Assembly (NCBI GenBank): GCA_016928865.1
Contig: JAFGJX010000066.1
Coordinates: 1 to 33,987 of the forward strand
Source of the DNA: Spirochaetota bacterium
Lineage (GTDB): Bacteria; Spirochaetota; UBA4802; UBA5550
DNA length: 33,987 nt
Direction of reading: 5' to 3'
Shown: piece by piece, positions 6,836 through 14,908 of the stretch
Layout of the letters: each line of letters opens with the position of its first letter
Numbering within the stretch: position 1 is the first letter of the stretch
Made by a program: the position numbers and the translations under genes
The notes under the pieces: model-generated
The model's database searches: none
What the model was told of the DNA's origin: nothing
Seen by the model: only the letters and a program-made list of their open reading frames with translations

Positions 6836-8533
6836 TTACTTTTTCAAAAGCGCGCACGTTTCCACGAGTTCAATGAATTCCGCGCGATATCCCTCGCTGT
6901 CTTTCCCCTTTGACTTTTTCGCAAGGGCGATAACATCCTTGAATGTAAGGTCTTTTTTAAACTGCGAGTCCCGGAGGATCATGCCGAACCCCGCCACCGC
7001 GGCCGAGAACCTGAAGTTGTCGGAGCTCTTGCCCAGGGCGGCGGTCTGATATTCAAGAGGCTGCACAATGAGTATGCTGGTGTCGCTTTTGGGCGGTTTG
7101 TATCTCAGCTTCACGGTCATTATCTCGCCGGAATTCTTTGCGCTGTCGGATACAACCGTATTCTGATATTTCAATTCGCCGGATTCGTTTATCTTTTGCT
7201 TTGAACCGACGGGCACGATTTCATACAGGGCCGTTACCGTATGACCGGCGCCGAGTTCGCCGGCGTCCTTTTTGTCATTATTGAAGTCTTCCTTGGCCAG
7301 CATACGGTTCTCGTATCCAACCAGCCGGTACGCCCTGACCTTGACCGGATTGAACTCGATCTGAATTTTAACGTCCTTAGCTATGGTAAACATGTTCGCC
7401 CTCATCTCACGCACAAAGACCTTCTCCGCTTCCCTGATGCTGTCGATATAAAAGTAGTTACCATTGCCGGCATTGCTGATCTGTTCCATCCTGCCGTCTT
7501 TATAGTTCCCCATGCCGAAACCGCAGATGGTAAGATAGATATCGTCCTTGCGCTTTTCTTCAATAATGCGGACCAGGTCGCCGGTTGAAGAAACACCCAC
7601 GTTGAAGTCGCCGTCAGTGCACAGTATCACGCGATTGTTGCCGTCTGCAAGGAGGTTCTGCTTCGCCACCTTGTAAGCAAGCTCAATCCCCTCGCCGCCG
7701 GCGGTGGAGCCGCCTGCCTGTAGCCTGTCAATGGCCGCAAGGATCTTTTGTTTTTGCGTTGCCGGTGTCGAGGGTAGTATCAGACCCGCGGAGCCGGCAT
7801 ATGCGACAATGGCGATGCGGTCGCTCGCGGACAGCTCGTTCAAGAGCAGGCCTAGCGATTTTTTCAGCAGCGGCAGCTTGTTTGTGTCGCTCATGGAGCC
7901 TGACGAGTCAACAAGAAAGACCAGGTTGGCCGGCTTGAGGTTTTTGTAATCCAGGCTCTTCCCCTGGATGCCGATATGGACCAGCCTGTTCTCCCTGTTC
8001 CACGGGCACTGTGACATCTCGGTAACCACGGAGAAGGGGTGGGGCCCCGCGGGCTGCGGATAATCATAGGTAAAGTAATTGATCATCTCTTCGATGCGGA
8101 CCGAGTCCAGCGGCGGCAGCTGGCTGTACCGGATAAATCTGCGCACGTTGGAATAGGATGCCGTGTCCACATCTATTGAAAACGTGGAAAGCGGGTTTTC
8201 CGCAACGCTCTTGAATTCGTTTTCGGAGATATGGTCATACTCTTCGGTATTGTGCTGGATGACAACATAGTCCATGGCCGCGGCGCCGGCCATGCTCATG
8301 TGCCTGTTGGCCATGCATTTTGACTGGGGGGGAGACGCCTGCAACTCGTGCGGTGCAGCTGCATCTTCAGCTTTTTCTTTTTCTGCAATGACATCCGGCT
8401 CTGTAACAGGATGATTTATATTGCCGGCCATTTTAGGCGCGCATCCAGTAAGTATAAACGCGGCCGTCATGACCACGATGAAAATCAATGCGTGCGAGCG
8501 TGACGTAATAAAAGCCTGCTGGTTAGTTTCCAT
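6836..8533 (-). CDS. YfbK-type von Willebrand factor A lipoprotein
   Basis: The protein has 565 residues. The signal ends in ILTGC (Cys31), a good lipobox, so the product should be a lipoprotein. Residues ~103-200 carry the YfbK N-terminal domain (ENEFKSVAENPLSTFSIDVD, then ASYSNVRR). The vWA domain follows with an intact metal-binding DSSGS motif at 209-213. The C-terminal ~190 residues match the DUF3520 domain that ends this family (FRFSAAVAGFGMILRDS). Length and domain order are as in E. coli YfbK-like proteins, whose role is unsettled; vWA domains usually mediate metal-dependent protein binding. GGAG about 8 bases upstream supports the ATG. It appears to be transcribed alone, with its own hairpin terminator. 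Confidence 0.9.
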   Translation of the reverse strand: METNQQAFITSRSHALIFIVVMTAAFILTGCAPKMAGNINHPVTEPDVIAEKEKAEDAAAPHELQASPPQSKCMANRHMSMAGAAAMDYVVIQHNTEEYDHISENEFKSVAENPLSTFSIDVDTASYSNVRRFIRYSQLPPLDSVRIEEMINYFTYDYPQPAGPHPFSVVTEMSQCPWNRENRLVHIGIQGKSLDYKNLKPANLVFLVDSSGSMSDTNKLPLLKKSLGLLLNELSASDRIAIVAYAGSAGLILPSTPATQKQKILAAIDRLQAGGSTAGGEGIELAYKVAKQNLLADGNNRVILCTDGDFNVGVSSTGDLVRIIEEKRKDDIYLTICGFGMGNYKDGRMEQISNAGNGNYFYIDSIREAEKVFVREMRANMFTIAKDVKIQIEFNPVKVRAYRLVGYENRMLAKEDFNNDKKDAGELGAGHTVTALYEIVPVGSKQKINESGELKYQNTVVSDSAKNSGEIMTVKLRYKPPKSDTSILIVQPLEYQTAALGKSSDNFRFSAAVAGFGMILRDSQFKKDLTFKDVIALAKKSKGKDSEGYRAEFIELVETCALLKK

Positions 8534-8903
8534 GGGAGTTTCTCCTTTTCATGATTTGCCTTATAGACAATAAAAAGGAGAAACGCGTTCTCAGATTTTT
8601 TTTTAGCGGAAAAAAATGCCGGGCGGAAACCGGGCGCTGGTGGTTCTGGATTAAACTATCGGGGCATAGCGCCAGCGCGCGGGAATCTCTTGTGGTGCCA
8701 TTTCCATTTCTCCAATGTATGCAAAAGCGGCACAGTGCATGGCCGTCGGTGGGAATAACAAGGATTACATGCGCCTGGCCTTGGAGTAATACCCCCCTTG
8801 CCGCATAATTTTTCGGCCCGCCGACAGGCGTCCCGGTATCTTTAAGGTTGACAAATGACACTATTCCCGATATGACTGTCCAACCTTTTGAGAGGGGATG
8901 CTT
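8534..8903. other. Divergent intergenic region
   Basis: This separates the divergent vWA and small unknown genes. It holds the promoter at 8848-8876. Near the vWA start it holds a bulged palindrome (GAGAAACGCGTTCTC, 8578-8592) beside a TATAAG on the minus strand, a possible operator/-10 pair. A nine-T run and a 7-bp inverted repeat (GCGCTGG 8634-8640 / CCAGCGC 8672-8678) also occur. I see no gene in it. Confidence 0.5.
8848..8876 (+). promoter_or_regulatory. Sigma70-type promoter for the small gene and BtrH-like gene
   Basis: A perfect TTGACA (8848-8853) and TATGAC (8871-8876, four of six consensus bases) are separated by exactly 17 bases. The start would lie near 8883, about 20 bases before the ATG at 8904. 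Confidence 0.6.
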
Positions 8904-9311
8904 ATGAAAATAAACGAAGTGCCTCAGGAAGGCAAGCGGATGCTCAAGTTGAACGGTCTGGTGCATTACGCGGAAAATGATGAAGGGAAATTTGAAAAGG
9001 TTTCTTCCAATGGATGGGATACGGGGTACTATACAGGGCTCAACCTCCAGGTGGAGTTCGAGGAACTGGCTGAAGGGGCGAAAAAAAGAATCAGGAGCAA
9101 TGAGTCCTCACCGCTGGAGTATTTCATGTACAAGGCCTGCATGGATCTTCCCGCCCTGTCGCAATTCACCGAGATACCGAAGCGGAAAGTTAAAAAGCAT
9201 TTAACCCCCGGCGGTTTTGCCAAACTCGACGACGCGACGCTGGCCCGGTATGCCCATGTCCTGCACACTGACATCGAAACTATAAGGAAATTCAAGAGTA
9301 CCCTGTCATGA
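8904..9311 (+). CDS. Small protein of unknown function, coupled to the BtrH-like gene
   Basis: The protein has 135 residues. The ATG at 8904 is preferred to the one at 8898 because AGGGG at 8893-8897 lies 6 bases before it and touches the other. I do not recognise the family. The protein is charged, has no signal or membrane segment, and its C-terminal ~55 residues (ALSQFTEIPKRKVKKHL, then a segment ending near ETIRKF) have the spacing of a Xre-like helix-turn-helix followed by packing helices. That reading is inference. The stop overlaps the next gene's start by four bases (ATGA), so it is probably made together with the BtrH-like acyltransferase, as a partner or regulator. Confidence 0.7.
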   Translation: MKINEVPQEGKRMLKLNGLVHYAENDEGKFEKVSSNGWDTGYYTGLNLQVEFEELAEGAKKRIRSNESSPLEYFMYKACMDLPALSQFTEIPKRKVKKHLTPGGFAKLDDATLARYAHVLHTDIETIRKFKSTLS

Positions 9312-10330
9312 AAAAAGCTATAGCACGGAAACCATATAAACACTTACAGGGCGGCCACTGCGAGTCAGGGTCCGTTTCTTCCATAGTAACCAATTACGGC
9401 TTTGATCTGTCGGAACCCATGGCTTTCGGCATAGCGAGCAATATCGGCTTTGTGTTCCTGCCTTTCGTGAAGATCTGGGGCAGGCCGCTTATCGCGTGGC
9501 GAATGTTGCCGCAGAGTATTGTAAAGGGAGTGCAGAAGCGCCTTGGCATCAGGTTTTGTGTCAAGACCTATGATTATAATCATGAAGAAGAGGCGATGGA
9601 TGAGCTGGACCGGCTGCTCGATGAAGGCAGGCCGGTCGGCATGCAGGTGTCTATCGCATATCTTGAATATTTTCTGGGTGATTTCCGCCTGCCCAACAAC
9701 ACCCATATGACCATCGTCAGCGGCAGGGAGGGGGATGAGTACCTGATCAACGATCCCCTCTGGGACTGTCCGACACGGGTCCGCCGCGAGGACCTGCGCA
9801 AGGCGCGGTTTTCCAGGGGGCCCAACGCGCCGAAGGGGTTCATGTTTTATCCTCTGGAATTTCCTGAAACAATCGATTATAAACGCGCGGTAAAAAAATC
9901 GATCAAGCGTGTCGTGTTCATGATGCTGCAGCCCATGTTTCCGTATTACGGGGTACTCGGCATTAAAACCTATGCCCGGGCGATACGGCGGCTGCAAAAA
10001 AATCCGGATAAAAAATATGTACGGGGCATGATCGGACACTTCGTTCTTTTCCAGGAGGAGGTCGGCACGGGAGGCGGCGGGTTCCGTTACATGTACGCGG
10101 CCTTTCTCAGGGAAGCCTATGATATTTTAAAGATACCGGAGCTGCTGGAAGCCTCGAAGAGATTCAACGCCATCGGAGACAAGTGGCGGCTCGCGGCTGC
10201 CTCATGCGGCAAGTTCATCCAGGGAAAGACGGACGAGGTGGACCTGGAAAAGGCCGCCCGATTGTACCGGGAATGCGGAGAGGAAGAGAGAGAGGCCTAC
10301 CTGCTGCTGAAAAAGATCAGGTGGAAATAG
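9308..10330 (+). CDS. BtrH-like acyltransferase (BtrH_N / DUF4872)
   Basis: The protein has 340 residues. The N-terminal half has the papain/C39-like pattern of the butirosin-biosynthesis protein H family: QGGHCESGS with Cys18, NNTHMTIVSG with His133, and INDPLWD with Asp149, a plausible Cys-His-Asp triad. The second half fits the DUF4872 domain often fused to it. BtrH itself moves an acyl group from an acyl carrier protein to an aminoglycoside. By analogy this protein could take a chain from the nearby ACP and hand it to an amine or hydroxyl acceptor. It overlaps the upstream gene by four bases and ends only 14 bases from the convergent ketosynthase operon, with no visible terminator between. 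The substrate is unknown. Confidence 0.8.
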   Translation: MKKAIARKPYKHLQGGHCESGSVSSIVTNYGFDLSEPMAFGIASNIGFVFLPFVKIWGRPLIAWRMLPQSIVKGVQKRLGIRFCVKTYDYNHEEEAMDELDRLLDEGRPVGMQVSIAYLEYFLGDFRLPNNTHMTIVSGREGDEYLINDPLWDCPTRVRREDLRKARFSRGPNAPKGFMFYPLEFPETIDYKRAVKKSIKRVVFMMLQPMFPYYGVLGIKTYARAIRRLQKNPDKKYVRGMIGHFVLFQEEVGTGGGGFRYMYAAFLREAYDILKIPELLEASKRFNAIGDKWRLAAASCGKFIQGKTDEVDLEKAARLYRECGEEEREAYLLLKKIRWK

Positions 10331-10344
10331 CCGCTTGCGACAGA

Positions 10345-11217
10345 CTACTCTTGACGCTTGCACGACAGCAAAACATAGTGCCCCTGTACGGTCCTGCTGA
10401 CATGGATCATCGCCTTTTCTTCGCGCGATTCAAAGAATTTACATGTCGCGAACGCGGCCGCGGTGTCATAAAAACCGAATTCGTGAATATAGTCCATCCC
10501 GGCAGCGGCTTTGAATTCTTCCCGCCATTTTTCCTTATCGAGCGGCGTCATGAGTATGCCGAATGCCAGGACAGTCCCGGGAGAAGAGGTGCGTTTGGCC
10601 CAGTCGATCGCTTCATTTTCGGCAGAAAATGTTCGTATGCCGCTCATTTCCCCGAGTGAACCGGGTCTTTCTGAGGTGAGATAAAGCCAGCTGCTTCCTC
10701 CAACCAGCTTTGCATCGTGATAGGATGCGTCATACTTCTTCGAGAAATATTCGCGTGAAAACACGGCCTCGTCCACGCCGCCAACCAGGGCCTCCCGTAT
10801 ATGGCCGAGCTCAAAGTCCGCCATGGCAAGCTCCAGGGCCCGCTCGAACGAGACGTTTTTGCTTGAAACCGTGATGCTTCTCCCGAGCGTCTTCAGGCTC
10901 TGCGCCACGTAGAAGGACGCGGTGTTGCTCATGGTGTTGATGAAGTTGAACGGCTTGGGAAAGGAGTTCTCCCGGTAGAGCTGGTGCAGGACTGTTTCAG
11001 TGTCGCCCAGGTTCCCGTTTTCCGTTGCGAGGAACACCGCCGTGTGCGGGTCGATGCTCTTCCCGTGCACGCACCGGTGCACGCCCAGCAGTGAGAGCAT
11101 GATGAATTTATTCACCCTCCGGAAGAAAAAATCCGTGTAGTTTTTCAATTCGGCCTTGAGCTCGTCAATTTCAACTTCCGGGCTGCAGACATATGGCGCT
11201 GTTGCATGAACATACAT
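10345..11217 (-). CDS. Ketosynthase-like protein lacking the catalytic cysteine (chain-length-factor-like)
   Basis: The protein has 290 residues. I chose the ATG at 11217 because AAGGA at the end of the upstream gene precedes it and the gap is then 5 bases. The sequence follows the thiolase-fold N-terminal part of ketoacyl synthases (ATENGNLGDTETVLHQLY, then INTMSNTASFYVAQSL), but the position of the nucleophilic cysteine holds SNT in place of ACTSS. The two C-terminal histidine motifs of the active partner are not recognisable, and the protein is about 95 residues shorter. This is the pattern of a chain-length factor or decarboxylating partner in a ketosynthase heterodimer. It is last in the operon after the active ketosynthase. 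The role as partner is inference from order and the lost cysteine. Confidence 0.75.
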   Translation of the reverse strand: MYVHATAPYVCSPEVEIDELKAELKNYTDFFFRRVNKFIMLSLLGVHRCVHGKSIDPHTAVFLATENGNLGDTETVLHQLYRENSFPKPFNFINTMSNTASFYVAQSLKTLGRSITVSSKNVSFERALELAMADFELGHIREALVGGVDEAVFSREYFSKKYDASYHDAKLVGGSSWLYLTSERPGSLGEMSGIRTFSAENEAIDWAKRTSSPGTVLAFGILMTPLDKEKWREEFKAAAGMDYIHEFGFYDTAAAFATCKFFESREEKAMIHVSRTVQGHYVLLSCKRQE

Positions 11218-11222
11218 GGCTG

Positions 11223-12380
11223 TTATTCCTTGTTGGTTACGATGAAGGATGAGCAATTGCCCCCGAAGCCGAAGAAGTTGAGCATGACGGTCCCGCTCTT
11301 CATCACGAGCGCTTCGGTGATCGGGCGCGCGTTTATCTCCTCGTCAACCTGTTCGAACCCGGGCGTGGCGGGGAAGAAGCCCCGCGCGATGGACTCGATG
11401 ATGATGACAAGCTCTATCACGCCGCTGGCGCCGACCGTATGGCCGATGTAGGGCTTTATCCCGGAAAAGGGAGGAAGCGACTCGCCGAATGCCAGCTTCA
11501 TGCCGTTGTATTCGGTCACGTCGTTTGCCGGGCTGCCGGTCGCGTGCGCCTTGACCGCGTCAATATCATGGATGTCGAGCCCGCAGTGTTTCAGGGCCTC
11601 GCGTATGGTATGCGCGATATCGTCTCCCTCAAGGGTATGGGTCGTGACATTGAAGGTGTCGCACGCGTTTGAGCCGCCGAGGAAGCGGAAGCCGGACGGG
11701 GATGAAGGCTTCGCATCGAGCACGACAGCGCCGCACCCCTCTCCCATTATGATGCCGATCCTGTTTTTGTCAAAGGGCCGGTAGGCGAAGGGCTCGATCA
11801 GCTTCATCGATTCAAAGCCGTAAAAGCCGACCTCGTTGAAGAGATCGTACCCGATAACTATCGCGCGCTCGATCCGCCCGGTACGTATCAGGGACGCGGC
11901 GTAGAGAAGGCAGTTGGCGCTGGAGGTGCAGGCTGTGGTGAACGTGAAGCACGGTCCGGTGATGCCGAAATGTTCGGCGACTTCGTTGATGATCTTCCCG
12001 TATCCGGGGGATTCGTTCGAAAGCTTTTTCCCGCCGTTGTTTTCGGTTTGTTTATACGTGGCTTCGAATATCGGGATATCGATTGACGTCGACCCGAAAA
12101 AGAGCGCGCTCGCCCGGACTTCTTCCTTTGAAAGCCCGGCGCCGGATATGGCGCGGGAAACTGTGTCGAACAGGACCCGGTAAAAATAGCCTTCCAGGTC
12201 GGCGTCGCGGTCATCGCCGCCGGGGATGCGGAAGTAGGGCCGCGTATAGCTTACCGTCGCGATGCGGATCGGCAGCTCAACCGGAGCGCTTTCCTTTGCC
12301 CTGACGCGGGCTATTATGCCGTCGATATCATCGCCGAGTGAGCAGGTGACCGCCCTGCCGCGGATGAAAATATTCTCCAT
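11223..12380 (-). CDS. Beta-ketoacyl-[ACP] synthase (FabF-like, active)
   Basis: The protein has 385 residues. The full catalytic set of a condensing enzyme is visible: Cys151 in TTACTSSAN, His279 in KAHATGSPANDVTE and His314 in KPYIGHTVGASG, plus the C-terminal NFFGFGGNCSS loop. It would condense an acyl chain with malonyl-ACP. GGAG overlaps the end of the ACP gene and supports the ATG at 12380. The gene lies between the ACP and the cysteine-less ketosynthase-like gene, so it probably acts as the active half of a heterodimer on the dedicated ACP. Although related to primary fatty acid synthases, the neighbourhood (exporter, BtrH-like protein, own ACP) indicates a special-purpose pathway rather than housekeeping fabF. 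Confidence 0.9.
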   Translation of the reverse strand: MENIFIRGRAVTCSLGDDIDGIIARVRAKESAPVELPIRIATVSYTRPYFRIPGGDDRDADLEGYFYRVLFDTVSRAISGAGLSKEEVRASALFFGSTSIDIPIFEATYKQTENNGGKKLSNESPGYGKIINEVAEHFGITGPCFTFTTACTSSANCLLYAASLIRTGRIERAIVIGYDLFNEVGFYGFESMKLIEPFAYRPFDKNRIGIIMGEGCGAVVLDAKPSSPSGFRFLGGSNACDTFNVTTHTLEGDDIAHTIREALKHCGLDIHDIDAVKAHATGSPANDVTEYNGMKLAFGESLPPFSGIKPYIGHTVGASGVIELVIIIESIARGFFPATPGFEQVDEEINARPITEALVMKSGTVMLNFFGFGGNCSSFIVTNKE

Positions 12381-12385
12381 GCGCG

Positions 12386-12652
12386 CTACTCCGGTCTGAG
12401 GTAGTCGGCGAAGGTGTTTATCGATTTCATCACCCTCCTGAGCACCTTGCTGTCGGTGATGACCGCGCCATACTTGTTCTGGACCGCGATCGATATCTGG
12501 AGCGCATCTACGGAATCCAGTCCGATCGGCGAGTCTGACCCGAACAGCGCGCTGTCGTCGTCGATGTCGTCAGGACCGATTTCAAGGTCGCATTCGTCGA
12601 TGATCAGCTCTTTCAGTTCCCTTTTGAAATTAGCGTCGGATGATCCTTTCAT
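12386..12652 (-). CDS. Acyl carrier protein
   Basis: The protein has 88 residues and is strongly acidic, with the phosphopantetheine attachment motif GLDSVDAL at Ser47. The ATG at 12652 follows GGGGAG by about 6 bases. The frame stays open far upstream to 13255, but that part overlaps the permease gene and is not coding. The downstream ketosynthase starts 5 bases after this stop, so expression is linked. It would carry growing or starter acyl chains for the two ketosynthase-like proteins, and possibly donate them to the BtrH-like transferase. Confidence 0.9.
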   Translation of the reverse strand: MKGSSDANFKRELKELIIDECDLEIGPDDIDDDSALFGSDSPIGLDSVDALQISIAVQNKYGAVITDSKVLRRVMKSINTFADYLRPE

Positions 12653-12666
12653 GGTCGCTCCCCTGA

Positions 12667-13881
12667 TTACAATATTTTTTTCTTCAACATGATTCCGGTT
12701 GCACCGAGCATGACCCCGCTGGTGAGGACGAGCAGAGCGCACTCGGACAGGATGTCCTCGATCCCGCCGTTCCTCAGCATAATATCGAGGAACCCCTCCA
12801 GCCCCCAGGCGAGGGGAGATATGATGGATAGGCTCTGCATCGCCGCCGGCATAACGAATTTCGGGACCATGATGCCGCCAATCGCCGAGAAAATAATGAT
12901 CAGTATGACGCCGAGAGATCCGGCCATCTGCGTGTTTTTCGAAACAGCTGAGATCAGCAGACCGTATGCGATTGAATTGATCCCGACGCAGGACGCGATC
13001 AGGAACAGGCCCGCGGGCGAGCTGCCGAAACCGATGACGTCGCCGCCCAGAAGGGGAACCAGGAAGCGGCCCACGCAGAGCATGCAGACAACCTGTATCA
13101 TGCTGATGATGTAATACGAGACGATCTTCCCCGCTATAAGGTAGCGGATGTCCATGGCGATGCTCCGTATTCTCGACAGGGTGCCGTAGTTTTTCTCCGT
13201 GTGGAATATCAGGGATATCGGCATCACGATGAAATACATGGAGAAGACGAGCCATGCGGGCACGCTCTGCTGCGACGCGTTCGGGATCGCCGATTCCGGG
13301 CCGCTCTTCACCGCAAAGCGGGGGAGGATGACGGCGTCAGGCTCCGGGAAAAAATTGTTCTTTTTAATTCCCGCGTACGCCGCCAGCGCGGCGTTGGCGT
13401 CAAAAAAACTTCCGGTCCTGAGCTTCAGGAACTCGACAAGCAGCTGGTTTTTTACTCCCATCTGTATCGATGACTGGATCGCCGGTTCGATATAGAGGAC
13501 CATCGGGGCTTCGCCGGGCGACCCGGCGAAGTTCCTGACAGCGGAGGTAAAATGTTTGGTGAGGACCAGGCCGAAATTGCTGTCTCCCTCCGTGATCTTT
13601 TTCCTGATCGCCTCTTCCGGCAGCCCGATGGTCTGTTCCACAATAGTGATGTTTTTTATCTTTTTCAGAACGCCGATGTAACGCGTGGATTCAGGGCTCC
13701 TGTCGAGATCGTTTACAATGATTTTTACGGTAAAGTCGGACCCCGGCTGGAACAAAGACTGCATGGAAAGCGACATCACCAGGATGAAGGTCGCGGGCAT
13801 CAGGATGAGCAGAAAGAGCGACTGTATGTCGCGTATGATTTCCAGAACCTCTTTTTTTATAATGCCGGCGAGCAGTCTCAT
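12667..13881 (-). CDS. ABC-2 type transporter permease
   Basis: The protein has 404 residues. One membrane segment (~21-41) is followed by a large extracytoplasmic domain (~45-205) and then about five membrane segments to the C-terminus, the topology of the ABC-2 family with a big first loop (PF12698). The start overlaps the stop of the ATPase gene by four bases (ATGA), a tight pair. The ACP gene starts 14 bases after its stop. Such exporters move lipids, antibiotics or polysaccharides outward; here the product of the ACP/ketosynthase pathway is the obvious candidate cargo. Confidence 0.88.
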   Translation of the reverse strand: MRLLAGIIKKEVLEIIRDIQSLFLLILMPATFILVMSLSMQSLFQPGSDFTVKIIVNDLDRSPESTRYIGVLKKIKNITIVEQTIGLPEEAIRKKITEGDSNFGLVLTKHFTSAVRNFAGSPGEAPMVLYIEPAIQSSIQMGVKNQLLVEFLKLRTGSFFDANAALAAYAGIKKNNFFPEPDAVILPRFAVKSGPESAIPNASQQSVPAWLVFSMYFIVMPISLIFHTEKNYGTLSRIRSIAMDIRYLIAGKIVSYYIISMIQVVCMLCVGRFLVPLLGGDVIGFGSSPAGLFLIASCVGINSIAYGLLISAVSKNTQMAGSLGVILIIIFSAIGGIMVPKFVMPAAMQSLSIISPLAWGLEGFLDIMLRNGGIEDILSECALLVLTSGVMLGATGIMLKKKIL

Positions 13882-14801
13882 TCCTCGTCCCTCAGCTCTT
13901 TTTTGGTCAGGTGCAGGTACAGCTCTTCGAGCCGGTTGGTGTCGTAGTGCATGTTCAGTATCGTGGCCCCGGCGTCGCGCAGAATCGACGCGACCCGGAT
14001 GATGGACTGGGCGAGCAGGTCGTTTTTTTCCACATAGATGACGCCCGTCTCGCAGGTGACGCCCGCGAGCGCGGACAGCGATTCAGACACGGCGCCGCTT
14101 ATGGAATCGACCTGTATCGCGAGCGCGTCGCGCGATGACAGGATGTCCTCCTTACTGCCGGAGAGGATGATGCTCCCCTCGTCCAGTATGACGATGTCGT
14201 CGGATATCTGCTCGATTTCGCTTATGTAGTGGGAAGTATAGACGATAGTCGTGCAGCGCTCGGCGTTTATCCTCCGTATCGTGTCGAGCATGTACCGGCG
14301 CGACTGCGCGTCAACCCCCACGGTCGGCTCGTCCAGGTAGAGGATCTTCGGGTCGTTCAGCAGGCCGATGGCGAGGTTCAGGCGCCGCTGCATGCCGCCC
14401 GAAAATTTTCCCGCGCGTCTGTTGATAAAGGGCTGCAGGGACGCGGCCTCTGAGGAGAAGGCGATCCTGTCGCGCAGGCGCTTCCCGGACAGGCCGTACA
14501 GCGTCCCGAAGTATTCAAGGTTTTCTCGCGCGGTTAGCAGAGGATACAGCGCCAGGGATTGGGGCACCATGCCCGTTATCGCTTTTATCTCGTCCGGGTT
14601 TCTGTCAAGGTCGAGTCCCTGTACGGTCACCTGGCCGTCGTTTTTTTTCAGAACGCCCGTGAGGATGGAGACCAGGGTCGTCTTGCCGGCCCCGTTCGGG
14701 CCGAGCAGGCCGGTGATCGATCCCTCCCTGATGTCCAGGTCTATCGCGTTCAGGGCGGTCACATCGTCGTATGATTTGTACAGCTTTCTAATTTGTATCA
14801 T
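13878..14801 (-). CDS. ABC transporter ATP-binding protein (exporter)
   Basis: The protein has 307 residues. It shows Walker A GPNGAGKT (34-41), Q-loop MVPQSLALYP, signature FSGGM (133-137), Walker B ILYLDEP (153-159) and the switch histidine in TSHY. The C-terminal ~90 residues form the extension seen in DrrA/NodI-like exporters. It is the first gene of the operon ATPase-permease-ACP-ketosynthase-ketosynthase-like. No good ribosome-binding site is seen before the ATG, but the alignment with the family start is natural. It drives the ABC-2 permease. Confidence 0.92.
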   Translation of the reverse strand: MIQIRKLYKSYDDVTALNAIDLDIREGSITGLLGPNGAGKTTLVSILTGVLKKNDGQVTVQGLDLDRNPDEIKAITGMVPQSLALYPLLTARENLEYFGTLYGLSGKRLRDRIAFSSEAASLQPFINRRAGKFSGGMQRRLNLAIGLLNDPKILYLDEPTVGVDAQSRRYMLDTIRRINAERCTTIVYTSHYISEIEQISDDIVILDEGSIILSGSKEDILSSRDALAIQVDSISGAVSESLSALAGVTCETGVIYVEKNDLLAQSIIRVASILRDAGATILNMHYDTNRLEELYLHLTKKELRDEE

Positions 14802-14822
14802 GCGGAGATTTTAGTTTGAATA

Positions 14823-14852
14823 TATATGCATGGATTTCATGAAAGCTGTCAA
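14823..14852 (-). promoter_or_regulatory. Candidate promoter of the exporter/ACP/ketosynthase operon
   Basis: On the minus strand a perfect TTGACA (14852-14847) is followed after 18 bases by CATATA (14828-14823) in an AT-rich stretch. Transcription would begin near 14816, giving a short leader of about 15 bases before the ATPase ATG. The spacing is one base long and the -10 is weak. Confidence 0.4.
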
Positions 14853-14908
14853 CTTATTTTATTTGTGGAGCCGGGTATGCGGGTATGAAGTCGAAAGTTT
14901 CAATTCCG

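Noticed and set aside
8523..8966. Open frame of 147 residues on the minus strand
   Set aside because: It spans the divergent promoter region and overlaps two supported genes; no ribosome-binding site or family resemblance.
12653..13255. Upstream extension of the ACP reading frame (289 residues in all)
   Set aside because: It overlaps the permease gene, is rich in His/Arg/Pro as out-of-frame GC-rich sequence usually is, and a strong ribosome-binding site supports the ATG at 12652.
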